This document shows positions 21,797 to 32,722 of a DNA stretch of 64,000 bases, in pieces. Position numbers and translations under genes: made by a program. The notes below the pieces were generated by a model. That model made no database searches. It saw only the letters and a program-made list of their open reading frames with translations, and was not told the origin of the DNA. Source of the stretch: Teratosphaeria epicoccoides (Eukaryota; Ascomycota; Dothideomycetes; Mycosphaerellales; Teratosphaeriaceae); the NCBI GenBank assembly GCA_021401465.1, contig JADDMT010000065.1, forward strand, positions 62,001 to 126,000. The letters are read 5' to 3'. Within the stretch, counting starts at the first letter, position 1; each line of letters begins with the position of its first letter.

Positions 21797-22756
21797 TTGC
21801 TGTTCAATGGTTGGGTTTGCTGATGCAGTGACCCGGCGGCAGGGATTGGACACGAGGGAGACGGCTCCACAGGCCTCATGTGTAACCATTTGACCTGGCG
21901 TTGGGTTTTGACGATGGTTTGCTAGCGATGTGGAGCACAGAGATACCCAACTTCATTGCTGTAGAATTGGTGAGATAAGATGCGACTCGGCATCAGATAT
22001 GAAGAAGGGGCACGCACAAGGCACCAGACGACATCTGGAATCACGAGGCCGGGTCTTGCCCGCAAGGCTCAAACAAAGTTCAGGCCTGCTGTGGCGTAAC
22101 TCGGTCGGCTCTTAGTTCTGCCGCCGCTTAGGTTCAGGTATGGTCGCACGCGCGCACAGGCCGTCCCGTCGTGGGTGAGGTGCATTCATCAATTTGATGA
22201 CCGTGACCGTGACCTGCCAGCTCGCTTGTCGTGGACCGTGCCATGTTATTTATTACCACGATGCATTAATGAGGGACGACTGGGTGGGCGAAGCGTCATC
22301 AGCAACAAGGACATGAGTGTTTCATGAACAGGAATCGGCGTCTTGGAGCAGCTGGCCTGCCGCGAGTGTGTAAGGGAGAGAATCAGCAGGACTGCAGGGG
22401 GTCGCTGGCTGCAGTGAGTCGGGGACGGCGGCACCGGGGTGGCAGGTATGGAGGTAAGCTTGTCTTTTGCTTGCTTGCTTGCGTGCGTGCGTGCGTGCAT
22501 GTGTGTCTGGCGAGGCATCGAGTATCTGTCTGCATTGGCGGCAATCCACGATCGTTTCTGCAGCGCAAGAAAGCACAACGTGTGTGTGTGAGTGTGTGTG
22601 AGTGTGTGTGAGTGTGTGCGAGAGAGAGACAGCGAGAGTATGTGTGTGTGTTTGTGTGAGAGAGAGAGAAACACACAGAGAGAGAAAGAGAGAGTGCAAT
22701 AAGAGAGAGAGAGAGAGAGAGAGAATAGCAGCTAATTCGGCGACCGATCCCCATAG
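21797..22756. other. Intergenic region with microsatellites; probable 5' region of the Zds gene
   Basis: No gene is supported. From about 22460 it is rich in (CTTG)n/(CGTG)n and then long GT/GA repeats. The coding frame of the Zds gene opens right after a TAG at 22754-22756 that serves as a 3' splice site. An ATGGAG followed by GTAAGC at 22448-22459 is a possible first exon that would fit in phase 0. Confidence 0.4.
22581..22724. repeat. (GT)n/(GA)n compound microsatellite
   Basis: About 144 bases of GTGTGTGTGA-type units run into GA-rich units, ending in a near-perfect (GA)n run at about 22703-22724. It probably lies in the first intron or 5' UTR of the Zds gene. Confidence 0.95.
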
Positions 22757-25700
22757 CCTTCCGCCCGCCAACTCGAGCTGGAACGGATCTACGAGGCCCG
22801 CAAATGCTCGCGTGGCCATGTGCCCAAGATCTCCATCAGCGACGATACGCACCACGTGACCGAGGCCATTGGGAGCTACTACGGCGACGAACAGCACACG
22901 TCACTGCCTCCCTCGAATGCTGCTGCCGCCACCATGGCCAGTGTCATGCGCGACCCGCGGCCCTTGAGCTACATGAATGCGCCTTCCGAGGTTTACGACA
23001 CGACGAGAGGCAGCAAGAGGGGCGGGGGCTACTTTGGGGCTGGGTCAGCAGAGGTGGGGAACCACAGTGCCGTCAGCTCACAGTCGCGGAGTCCGCTGGA
23101 GAGTAGCAGGTCGCACGAGTCGGCGTCGGGCGGCGGTGGTGGTGGTGGTGCGCGGTCTCCGGGCAGTCCAGCAGAGGCAGCGGAGGAAGGGAGTCTGTCG
23201 CCGAAGTCGATGAAGAGGATCGGGTCAATGGATGCTGAGGGCAGACCTGGGACGAGCCAGGCGCAGGCATCACCTCCAGCCTTGTCGAGGCACAACTCGA
23301 CCGAGGCTGCCATGCACCAGTTCCCGCTCAATGACATCGATTACGAGTCCAGTCCTGCAGCGGTGGCCCAGGAGCTGAGCAATCTGCAAGCCATCCGGCG
23401 CATGTCGATGAACGTGGATGCGGCCGACCCGGACTTGCCCTCCTTTGGTGGTGGCCTGCCCACAGCTGCACCGACCGCTTCGGAAGACGAGGAAGATCCT
23501 TCGAGACTATTTTGGGTTCCTGCACGGCTGCACCCGGAGCTGGCGCCCAAGGAGTTCAAGACGTTCATCGAAGATCGAGTGGACAAGATACGGAGGAGGT
23601 CGGGCGACAGCGATACCTTGTCGGTGGATGGGCTGGAACGCTCAGGCTCAGGGAGCTCAAGCCTAAGGCGGAAGAAAAGCATGCTGTCGCACCAGATTGA
23701 TACCACTAAACCCGGCATCTATGAGGATGGCGCAGAACGACTCGAGCGGAAACGGTCAAGGGGCGTGCATGTGGAGGCTCAGACGACTGTCGCAAACCTG
23801 TCTGAGTTGGAATCTCTGGTCAATGATCCAGCGCAGCTGATCCGCCGCATGAGTCTCGACACTGCGCGGCGATCTCAGGATACAGTGGTTGAAGGGCCGC
23901 CTGGCGAGGACATGCCTATATTGCCACCTGTCGGGCAGTCACTGAAAAGGTCGACAAGAACGAACTACAGGAGGGGGAGTCTGAAGAAGGGGGAGCGCGT
24001 GCCTTTCTCTAAACGAGCTCAGCAACGGCAGCACGCCGATTCAGAGACCGACGAATCTCCCGCCGCATCACCGACCACGCATGGCCCTGCTGACGAGCGA
24101 GAACCTATACTTGGTCTGACCAGGGTGCAGACCGAGCCTCTACCTGGAGAAGGACGGGGTAGTCGCATCTATGGGCGGCGGATGAGCTCGCGGCGGAAAG
24201 CGGGCTTCGCTGTCAGTCAGTCGACAGATGATCTGGCGCGTGGCCAGCAATCGCAAGCTCCTGCAGTGGAGAGCAAAGCTTCATCGCCATCTCCAGAACA
24301 GCCAAACGAGGAGCATCAACGACGACCTTCTTACTCTCAGCCCAGGCAATTCCAGTCTAGGCTGGCAAGTGGCGGGCGGACGACGGCGCAGCTGCCTGGC
24401 TACAACAATACAAATCCACTGCCGCATATTATTGAGACGCTGCCAGATGGGACCAAGGTACCCGTCGGCCCGCTCGCGCAACAGGCGCAGTCTTACCCTG
24501 AGCGGAAATCCTCGCACGAGCTACCGCGGCCCGTTCAACGCGGTGGAGCACACCTGCGCCCGGCACCTGGTCGACAGCAGGCAGCTCCCTCCTCTACTCT
24601 GGACGACATATCTTCAAATCCTTCACCACTGCCCGGGAGCGGCAGCACCAGGACTGATGCGCTCACGATGGTGCCGACGTTCGATGATAAGAAGGTGGAG
24701 AAGAAAGACAGCTCTCGCAAAAGTAGCTGGAAATGGATCCTTGGAAGTGATGATGACGACAAGGAGAAGAAGGCAGCAAAGGAAGAGAAATCGCTGGACG
24801 CCGGACTTTCCAAGTCGAAGAGCTCGAAGTTGGCCAAAAATCAAGATAAAGCGCGTTTGGATGTGCTCCAGAACTCCATTGAGGGTGTCACGCCGGCTAG
24901 AGGCCGAGAGAGCTTGGTCCTGAATCGTGCAGATGTGCAGCTCGAAGACGAGCGCAAGAAAGAGAGCAAGAAAGCGTCTGAGCCGAAGAAAGAGAAGGAC
25001 AGTGGTCTGCTGTCTGCGATATTCGGAGGCAAGAAGAAGACTTCCGATGGCGATCTGAAGGAGAAGAAACGAAAAGCGGATCGGCATCTTTCGCCGGATC
25101 CACCTCCTCGAATCCTGAAACCGGATATCGACTACAATTGGACGCGCTTCAGCATACTGGAAGAACGAGCGATTTACCGAATGGCCCACATCAAGTTGGC
25201 CAACCCGCGACGAGCATTGCACAGTCAGGTGCTGCTCAGCAATTTTATGTATTCGTACTTGGCCAAAGTACAGATGATGCACCCGATGCAGCAGCAAATC
25301 ACGAGCGCTCAGCAAAAGGCTCAACAGAAACAGCAGGAGCAACAGCCGGCAGAGTACAGCCAGTACCAGCGATGGCAACAGGTGAGCACCTCTCCAATTT
25401 GAGACGATCAGCAGAATTGACACTAGCCAAAGCAGCAAGAACGACAGGAGCAGCAACAAGACTCTGCTCGAGAGCGTCGCACGAGTTTTGACATGGTACA
25501 AGCCGGCGCTCAGGAAGCTGGCAGCCAAGGGTGGGACGATGGTCAACATAGCTACGAAGATGACGGGCATTCGGGCTACGACCGAGAGAGCTATGAGAAC
25601 TATGATAGCCAGTACTCAAGTCAATCGGATCCGGCAAGGGTGAATGGTATCATGGGCGCGCCTGTCGACCGTCCGAATCGCAACAGCGGGGGGTACAGTG

Positions 25701-25828
25701 GGAACGGGACTTCGGGATACAGTGTAGCCAGCACGCATGACTATTTAGGGTACCCGAAGGACCAGCAGCCGTTTGGACAGGACTCGCTGTGGGAGGATGA
25801 GAGGGCTGCGGACAGGGGTTTGTGGTGA
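22757..25828 (+). CDS. Zds1/Zds2 family regulator (5' exon not resolved)
   Basis: Two exons are clear: 22757-25381 and 25427-25828, with a 45-bp phase-0 intron (GTGAGC...TAG). The first starts without an ATG; the open frame QLELERIYEARK..RGHVPKISISDD before 22820 looks coding, so a short upstream exon is missing (candidate ATGGAG at 22448-22453). Most of the ~1,000 residues are low-complexity, Ser/Pro/Gln rich and rich in RRxS-type basic-Ser sites. The recognisable part is the Zds C-terminal domain at about 25120-25290: DYNWTRFSILEERAIYRMAH, then NPRRALHSQVLLSNFMYSYL. In yeast, Zds1/2 bind PP2A-Cdc55 and steer it in mitotic exit (Cdc14 activation), polarity and mRNA export. After the Zds domain comes a Gln-rich stretch and a Tyr/Gly/Ser-rich tail, partly in exon 2. 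Domain identity is confident; the start is not. Confidence 0.85.
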
Positions 25829-26382
25829 CAGTCGGAGAGGAGTTTCACGACTTGTCGGGGTGGACTGAGTGCGCGTGACTCTGGTGGGCTGGAGGCAGAT
25901 CGAGAGGCTGAGCTGTCTGAGATAGAGTTTTCGGCAGCATGGCACTTGAAGCCGGGGCTCAGGATCGGGAAAGCGAGATGAACGGGTGGGTGGGTGGCTT
26001 TGCAGGTGTTGTACTTTGGTCGTACTATAGGACACTTGCCCTGGCAGTCGCATTGTACAGTGGACATACCACGATGGCACTTTTGGCTGTCGATCTGAAG
26101 CGTTGCGGGTCTGGGTCTGCTTCCCTGTTTTGGTGTGCATGAAGCGCGTCTGGCCAGTGGCAGGTCACGCGATCGGTCGCAACGACACCCACATGGCGTC
26201 GATCTCAATTCCAGCTCCGCGGTTAAGCTCGTTGGCCAGACCGCTCCAGCCACAATGTCACTGCCCGACCAGGGTGAGAGCCGAAGGGTGATGTCATGGG
26301 GTCTTTGTCAAGCGACGAGATATAATGTAGAAGGATTTGAGCTCAACACAAGGCCCTTGCAACACACACACTGCAACTCGTT
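25829..26382. other. Intergenic, upstream of the Slm gene
   Basis: No coding frame supported. The sequence TATAATG near 26319, about 60 bp before the Slm start, could be a core promoter element. Confidence 0.4.
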
Positions 26383-27816
26383 ATGGCCTCGCCGACATCA
26401 CCGCAATCCGCCAATCTTCCTACTCGGTCAATCACCAATTCGACCGAGGGCGACGAGGCGGTCCCCGACGAAGACACTTCAGAGACGACAAAGCTTTTCC
26501 AGGAGCGTCTGCAAGCTTGGAAGCACGCTTGTGGATATCTAGAAGACTATGTCAAGGCTACCGAGAAGGTGCAGGAATCCCACAGCAAAGAATATGAGAA
26601 GGTCCTCAAGACCGTCTCGCACCCGCTCAAGGAGGGCCACCACTTTGACCAGAACTTGGGCGGCATTGCTGGCATGTTCGATAATATCCGCAGTAACACC
26701 CAGGGTATCAGTAACTCGCACGCTGAGACTGCCAAGACGCTGAAGGGGAGTGTGCTGCCCCTCTTCGAGCGCCTGCATGCCGAGATCAAGAACAAGCAGA
26801 AGGAGCTCACCAAGGGCGCAGGCAAAGGCGCCAAGGCTGTAGACAAAGCACGCAACGCCAGCCAGAAGCATATCGAATTGCTCGGCCAGCACACCGCCTC
26901 ATTCGACTCATCCGGCGGCAACGTCAAGGCCTCCGAGGACCCCTACCTCCTCCAACGACAGGTCTACCACCGCCTCAGCAAGCAAGTGGCCGAAGAAAAT
27001 AACAACCGCGATGACATGCTCAGCGTGCAAAACCACTTCGCGCAGTTCGAGGCGCACGTCGTCCAAACTTTCCAAAACGGCCTCGCCCAATTCAACCAAG
27101 TCGTCTCGCACCAAGCTGAGCAGACCCGCACCATGTACGGCGACATGCTCGCCACCACCCAACGCATCAGCCCAGATTATGAATGGAATGGCTTCGTGAA
27201 GCGCAACAACAACCTCCTCATCGACCCTTCAGGCAGTAAGCGCAGCGTCGAGAACATCGCGTTCCCGAACCAAGATCACCGCAGCACGCAGCCGCTCATC
27301 GCGGGCAGTCTGGAGAAGAAGGGCAAGTTGTTCAAGAAGTACGACACCGGGTACTACGTCATCACGCCGTCGAAATACATGCACGAGTTCAAAACCGACG
27401 ATGATTTCGCCAAGGACCCGACGCCGGAGAACTCGCTGTACCTGCCCGACTGCCTCATCGGCGCCGTCGATGGCACGAATTTCAACGTGAAGGGCAAGGA
27501 TGCGAGCAAGGGCGCTCTGGCGAGCAAGATGAGTCTGAGCCATGAATTCGCATTCAAGGCGCACACGCCCGAGGACGCGAGGAAGTGGCACGACGTCATT
27601 GCTTCTGTGGCCGGGGGCTCGGACTTTTCGAGCACGAGTGCGCCGACGAGTCCGCAGGTCGGTGGCGAGGGGACCCGGGTGGCGTCGACGGGTGCAGTTC
27701 CCGCGCAGCAGACCACGGGCATTTCGGCGGGTGCTCCTGGTGGGGCGGGGGATGCTGGCGTCATGTCTCCGGCGGAGAAGGAGGCGGCGGGGTATGGATC
27801 TGGTAAGGCAGTGTAG
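26383..27816 (+). CDS. Slm1/Slm2-type BAR-PH protein (TORC2 adaptor)
   Basis: A single exon encodes 477 residues. Residues ~35-275 are a long, charged helical region (LFQERLQAWKHACGYLEDY onward; LLQRQVYHRLSKQVAEENNN) matching the F-BAR-like domain of yeast Slm proteins. A PH domain follows at about 305-415 (IAGSLEKKGKLFKKYDTGYY at its start and FAFKAHTPEDARKWHDVI as its last helix). The tail is Gly/Ala/Ser/Pro rich. In yeast, Slm1/2 bind PI(4,5)P2 at eisosomes and recruit Ypk kinases to TORC2, linking membrane stress to sphingolipid synthesis and actin. Domain order and length fit, although yeast Slm proteins are longer. The start is the first ATG after a TA-rich segment and begins MASPTSPQ. 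No introns are needed. Confidence 0.9.
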   Translation: MASPTSPQSANLPTRSITNSTEGDEAVPDEDTSETTKLFQERLQAWKHACGYLEDYVKATEKVQESHSKEYEKVLKTVSHPLKEGHHFDQNLGGIAGMFDNIRSNTQGISNSHAETAKTLKGSVLPLFERLHAEIKNKQKELTKGAGKGAKAVDKARNASQKHIELLGQHTASFDSSGGNVKASEDPYLLQRQVYHRLSKQVAEENNNRDDMLSVQNHFAQFEAHVVQTFQNGLAQFNQVVSHQAEQTRTMYGDMLATTQRISPDYEWNGFVKRNNNLLIDPSGSKRSVENIAFPNQDHRSTQPLIAGSLEKKGKLFKKYDTGYYVITPSKYMHEFKTDDDFAKDPTPENSLYLPDCLIGAVDGTNFNVKGKDASKGALASKMSLSHEFAFKAHTPEDARKWHDVIASVAGGSDFSSTSAPTSPQVGGEGTRVASTGAVPAQQTTGISAGAPGGAGDAGVMSPAEKEAAGYGSGKAV

Positions 27817-28362
27817 GCGGGGAGTTGTATGGGATGGAGAGGGAGAATGATGTGATACGGCAGCAGCCTGGAATGGAAACGAAAGAAGGGTTTGGTTTTG
27901 CCAATAGCGTTTTGATTTGAGCTGTAATACCCCCTTGTCAATGCAACGATGCTGTTGGCGCGCACGTTACTCCGATTCTTCTTGATGCGTACACGATCTG
28001 CGATAAGCGATCATAGTACGGAAGAGGTAATTTTAACGTCAGCCGTATGGATGGGGGGGAGTAAACACATGCTGCTGCATTGTGTTGACAATCAACATTT
28101 CAAAATTGCTTCTGTAATTCTTAGCGACAGCAACCTTCAACGCCTCGCTCGCTGTAAACGCAAGATACCAGGTAGGAATAACACAAATAGAGCCATCGTC
28201 AAACCCCGAATTTTGATCCACCGCCCAGACCGATTCCGAGAATCAAAATTTCAATATATATGCCGTCGGGTCTGCGGTGCTCCCGTCATCACAGTGCTGT
28301 TGTCATAGTCAAACATTGTCACGGTCGTCGTCGTCGTCGTCGTCGGCCATGCAAAAGAGACG
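27817..28362. other. Convergent intergenic region
   Basis: It lies between the 3' ends of the Slm gene and kar5. It holds a (GTC)7 microsatellite at about 28324-28345. No gene seen. Confidence 0.6.
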
Positions 28363-30095
28363 TCAGATCGCCGCCCACTTCCTGTTTAAGTACTTGCCAC
28401 TCTTCGGGTCGTTGTAGGGCAGTCTGAAGCTCCCTGTCGGAGCGAGCGCCCCTCGAGGGCCAGGAGTCGGTGCATGCGGCCAAACTTGACGAGGTATGCC
28501 CTGCTCTTCCTCGTAAGCTGGTAAGCTGGGACTGTCGCGCTCAACACGACGACCATACGTGCGAATTGGCGAAGTCAAGATGGAGGAAATGCCGCTAAGA
28601 ATCTTAATAGGCAGACCGCAATGGCTCAGGACCCAGCAGAGAAGGGCTAGGCCGCCAAGTAAGCAGCCAGCAAGGACCGCGGTGATGCCGTGGTAGATGA
28701 AAGTACACAGGGAGGGCCAGGCTTGATTGATCATGTTGGAAATGAAGTCGATTGACTGCTTGAGTTTCTCCACGCTGGCAGCGGCCTCCTCCATCTTCTC
28801 CATCTGCTCCTGCACAACACTGAGTCCAGCGCTGACGTTTCCGATCTGAGCATTCGTGCTCGTCAGGTCCAGCGCAAGATTACTCATGCGCTGCTGCTGA
28901 TCAGCCATAGCCGCGTTCATCGCATCGATGCTACCGGTGATGGAGTAGACTTGCTGACCGAGGTTCTGGAGAAGGACTTCGGTGGTGTATGAAACCAGGT
29001 CGTTGATGGCGACTGCGTCCTGCGCAGCTCGGTCGGCTTGTGCCCGATGCTGTACAGCGAGGTCCTTGAATTGAACGTCAACTTGCGTCAAGGTGTCCAT
29101 GACACCCGACTGTCCAGACCTCAGCTCCGAGAAGAGATCGTCAATGTTGGCCTTGACCTTGAGGATGTCGGCTGAGATATCCTCGATGCCTGCACGAATG
29201 CTGGTGTCCCAAGCAGCCCAGAACTGCTGTGCGCTTTTCAGCATGCCCTCGTAGCCCTCGCTGAGATCCATGTGAGCCTTGCGCATCATGGTGGACAGCT
29301 CACTGTGTCCAGCCTTGAACTCCTCCCAATCTTTCTTGGACTGCATCAGCGCATCCGACACCTCCTGAGCGTGGGCATTCAGGATCTTGTGAATCGCAAT
29401 CTGCTGGTCCTTCTCCACCTCGCCGCGCATAGAGTGACACATCATCGCTGCGTTCTGCTTGCTATTCGTGAAGCTTGTCCAAGTCTGTGGTTCGGAGTAA
29501 AGAGCGGTCAGGCACTGATCCAGACTCACCTGCGTAGCCTCCTCGTATTCGGGGTACAGCTGATCGGGTGCGGACGGCTTCTCACCAGTGATGTAGCCAA
29601 CAAAAGAGGTCTTCCTCGCAGTTTTGACAGTAGGTACAAAGGCCTGGCATGCTGTTGGGATGGGCGCTTTTGCGCTACTGATCTCGCACACAGCAAGGCG
29701 GCTAGCATAGAGGTTCATCTCTTCGATCAGCATGGCGTCCGGACCTGATGACGTGCTGCTACCAGAGAGGCTACCCTCCAGAGTCGAGCAGGAATGGATC
29801 AGTGCAGCAGTAGCCATCTTCTGGCATGACGGGAGGGTCTCCAAGTCTCGCAGTATCTGAACGCTGTTTTGGAGAGATTGCGAGATGCCATTGTGGATGT
29901 CGACGTTGGCGTGGATCATGTCATCGTGGCGGAGACGATTAATGGGCGTATCTATCGATGAAGTCAGATGTATTGCCGTAGATTTGGTGGAGATGCCATC
30001 TTACGGCGAGTTGAGCCGCGGAAAGATTCGACCGATGTCAGGCAAGAAGCAGAGAACAAAAGACAGATGAACGAGAAAGCGCGCGTAGACAACAT
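28363..30095 (-). CDS. kar5: Nuclear fusion protein Kar5/Tht1
   Basis: Two exons (30095-30005 and 29951-28363; intron GTAAGA...GATAG) give 559 residues. Exon 1 supplies a signal peptide with core FSFICLLFSASCL (about residues 7-19). Downstream comes SVQILRDLETLPSCQ with the Cys-containing motif typical of the family N-terminal domain, then ALIHSCSTLE. Further Cys occur in the luminal half (ACQAF, QCLTAL, MMCHSM). A long helical/coiled region spans about residues 200-435. Hydrophobic membrane segments lie at about 446-475 and just after, with a short basic, Pro-rich tail. Kar5/Tht1 sits in the ER/nuclear envelope and is needed for membrane fusion of nuclei in mating and, in filamentous fungi, for karyogamy before ascospores form. 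Sequence identity to family members is normally low, so the call rests on the N-terminal Cys motif, topology and size. Confidence 0.78.
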
Positions 30096-30531
30096 GTTGT
30101 CGGTGCAGCAACGCTATGCTGGTGAAGATTGGATACCGCACAAGGACCAGAGTTGTTGGAACTCCAGATCCTCTTTGACGCTTGGAGAGGTGGTGCTCAG
30201 AGGCGCAATGGCAGTGGATGTCGAGAGACAAGTTCAAGCGGCCGCACGAATGTTGAGTCGTGTTGCCTTGTATATAGCCGGACTTGACGGAGACCAGGTT
30301 TGGACAGCGAGAGCGGCATGTGAAGAAGCCGGCGCTTTCAGATGGAGAAACGGGGTGGAAGTGGATGGAAGATGGTCGGGAAGCCGCGGACGCGACGCGC
30401 GTGGATCAACAGACGGGCGATGGCGGGGGAATTCTCGGACATGCCGCGAAACCGCGTGACCTTGAACCGTGCCCATGTTTCGAGCCTCCTCTGCGCATCC
30501 ATCAGGCATGACATGGGTCATCTCATTCACC
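30096..30531. promoter_or_regulatory. Divergent intergenic region between kar5 and uL6m
   Basis: 436 bp separate two divergent starts and probably hold both promoters. No specific motif stands out. Confidence 0.45.
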
Positions 30532-31378
30532 ATGGCCGCCTCACGTTGTCGCTGTCGTCGGCCATCGAACGCCATACAAGCCGTCTTCACCAGCTCGAGA
30601 GCGATTTCCAATGGCTCAATACCAGCCTTCCTCGTCCCGGCCTACGCCCAGCAGCAATCCCTCACCTTCTCCACCACGCGCACATGTCAAAGCAAGATCG
30701 GCCGCGCGCCTCTCTCGCTGCCGCCTGATGTGAAGCTCACCGTCCTGCCCAAAGCGCAGCAAAGCCGCGCCATCAGCAGCGCCGAACAGGCATCCACAGT
30801 GCACATCGAAGGACCGCGTGGGAGACTGAGCGTGGAGATGCCGGCGTACATGACGATTGAGGGCAGCGACGAGGGGCGCACGCAGACAGTGAGGATCTTG
30901 GACAAAGGTGTGAGGGTGCAGCGGACAATGTGGGGTGCGTTCGCATGACATTGCCATCTGGCTGGAGAGAGCAGGGCATGTGATATCAGCTGACGCCAAT
31001 ACAGGAACAATAAGAGCCTGCCTGCACAATCACATACTCGGTGTCAGCGAAGGGCACAACGCCATACTTCGACTAGTGGGCGTGGGCTACCGTGCAACGA
31101 TCGAGAGCAAGGCAGTCACGAAGCAGCCAGAATATCAAGGACAGAAGTTCGTGTCACTCAAGGTTGGGTACTCACATCCCATCGAGCTGGGCATACCACA
31201 AGGCGTAACAGCAAGCACACCACAGCCAACGCGGATACTCTTGGAGGGCGCCGACAAAGAGGTCGTCATGCAATTCGCCGCCAAGATCAGGGAGTGGAGA
31301 GTGCCTGAGCCGTACAAGGGCAAAGGCATATTCGTCAACGACGAGACAATCAAGCTCAAAGCTAAGAAGATCAAATAG
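30532..31378 (+). CDS. mrpl6: Mitochondrial large-subunit ribosomal protein uL6m
   Basis: Two exons (30532-30934 and 31005-31378; intron GTGCGT...TACAG, 70 bp) encode 258 residues. The N-terminus MAASRCRCRRPSN is Arg-rich and free of acidic residues, as in mitochondrial presequences. The uL6 fold follows in two repeats: HIEGPRGRLSVEMP at about 104-117, then the second repeat with ILRLVGVGYRA, LKVGYSHPIELGIP and the family signature near the end, REWRVPEPYKGKGIFV. The C-terminus is Lys-rich (KLKAKKIK). The protein binds 23S-type rRNA near the sarcin-ricin loop of the mitochondrial ribosome. The junction restores Met-Trp-Gly-Thr-Ile-Arg across exons. Methionines upstream of 30532 in the same frame are not preceded by presequence-like residues. 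Confidence 0.92.
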
Positions 31379-31959
31379 AGCTTCATATCAGTCCTGTTGG
31401 CCATTGTATGTATGTATCATTACATGGCATCAATATGTTGGCTTCAATCCCACAGACGGCCTGGACCTTCGATCGGATCTCGATGCATACCGCGTAGAAA
31501 AATGACCAACAAAAACCGACCGTCGTATGCCAGCACGGCTTGTCGAGTCCACGGTCTGTCCCGATCCTGATCAGAGAGAGCTTGAATGAAATGATCGCAC
31601 CCGCGTCAAGGCTGATGCCGTGTCTCCGTGTATGATTAGCACACCGCCCGTTCAACAGAGCTGCGCTCGCCCACACGGCAATCAGGACCCTCAGATCTCT
31701 CGAGCTCCATTGCCCGACATGGCAGATCCGACGATCCAGCAAGCCCATGAAAATGACAATTGCTTCTACAAATCATCAGCTGCTCTTCACCTCCCAGAAC
31801 CATCCCCTCCGTCGTGGAGACCCCGCCGTCTCATTGGCGCGACCTCGAGCTCGCACAAGGTTGGTTCCCGGCACGTGCCTTCCGCATCCAGGGTACTCTT
31901 GCCAACTGGCGTGTCAGGTGCTCAAGACTCTGTTTCGCAGACTGAAGACAAGAATGTCA
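31379..31959. other. Intergenic, nothing recognised
   Basis: About 580 bp downstream of uL6m. It is too short to hold the missing N-terminal two-thirds of the rhodopsin-fold fragment that follows, and no helix-like exon was found in it. Confidence 0.5.
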
Positions 31960-32515
31960 AACGAGAAATGAGACCGTCTGCTGCGCCGTGCTCGGTCTTG
32001 GCCTTGTCGTCACAGTCGCAGCCATCGTGCGCGATCACAGAGTTACTCCGTACATCTGCTCCACCAACATCACGCACGGTCGAGACCTGTACGTCGGGAC
32101 TGATCCGCTCTTGCCAGTCCAGCAACCTGATCGTGCCTGACTAGTGTCCACCATCGAGATTTCTCTGGGCGTCACAATCGCCTGCATCCCACAAAGAGGA
32201 AGTTTGATCCGCAAGGCCGTCATTCGACGGACATTAGGCAGCCTCCGGCCGTTGGGCAAAATCCTCGAGCACTTCAGAAGCAGCAGCGCCGGCTCTGGGC
32301 CGTCTGCAATCTCGCATTTGTCTCGTGGGGGGAGCCTGAGTATCATCAACGTCGGTGTTGAAGTGGTAGTGGAGCAGATGGAGGAGCCTGGCGGTCCGCT
32401 TTGCAGACGATCGGCGTCGCGGCCGCATCATGTGCACGTGGTTGTTACATATGCTCCTCACGAACTTCAGTCTTCGCACGTAGTAAGTCCTCGTCAAGAT
32501 ACTAGGAAGGCGTAA
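31960..32515 (+). pseudogene. 3' fragment of a rhodopsin-fold (Pth11-like) gene
   Basis: The plus-strand frame at about 31973-32080 encodes a helix (VCCAVLGLGLVVTVAAIVRD) and then CSTNIT. An apparent intron (GTCGAG...GACTAG) joins this to STIEISLGVTIACIP at 32144 onward, followed by IRKAVIRRTLGSLRPLG and a polar tail. This is the order of the last helices and cytosolic tail of fungal rhodopsin-domain proteins. The earlier five helices are absent: the upstream gene (uL6m) ends only 580 bp away and nothing helix-like lies between. The tail frame runs on to 32515. It lies tail-to-tail with the intact CFEM receptor-like gene and may be a decayed relative. An unusually split functional gene is less likely. 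Confidence 0.5.
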
Positions 32516-32722
32516 AGAGCTTGATGCCGTGGCCTGCTTTGCAATCGTCCGTGGTCCTGCAGTGTCTTCCAAGATACCTATTCCCATCAAGACCAACAAA
32601 TTTCGGAGGATTTACACAATACCAGGACCAGCATGAAACGGTGCAATAAGCTTGATATTTGTCGCTTGGCGCTGCTTCTGTGCTCATCAAAACACTGGGG
32701 TTTCCGCCCACAGCGAGCGCGT

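Noticed and set aside
21062..21889. 275-codon minus-strand frame over gem1
   Set aside because: Antisense shadow of a well-supported GTPase gene.
22246..22897. Long frames through the GT/GA microsatellite
   Set aside because: They consist of repeat-derived Thr/His/Ser/Leu or Arg/Glu runs and are not genes.
24623..25570. 315-codon minus-strand frame over the Zds gene with a hydrophobic look
   Set aside because: Leu-rich runs arise from the reverse complement of Lys/Gln/Glu-rich codons in the Zds protein.
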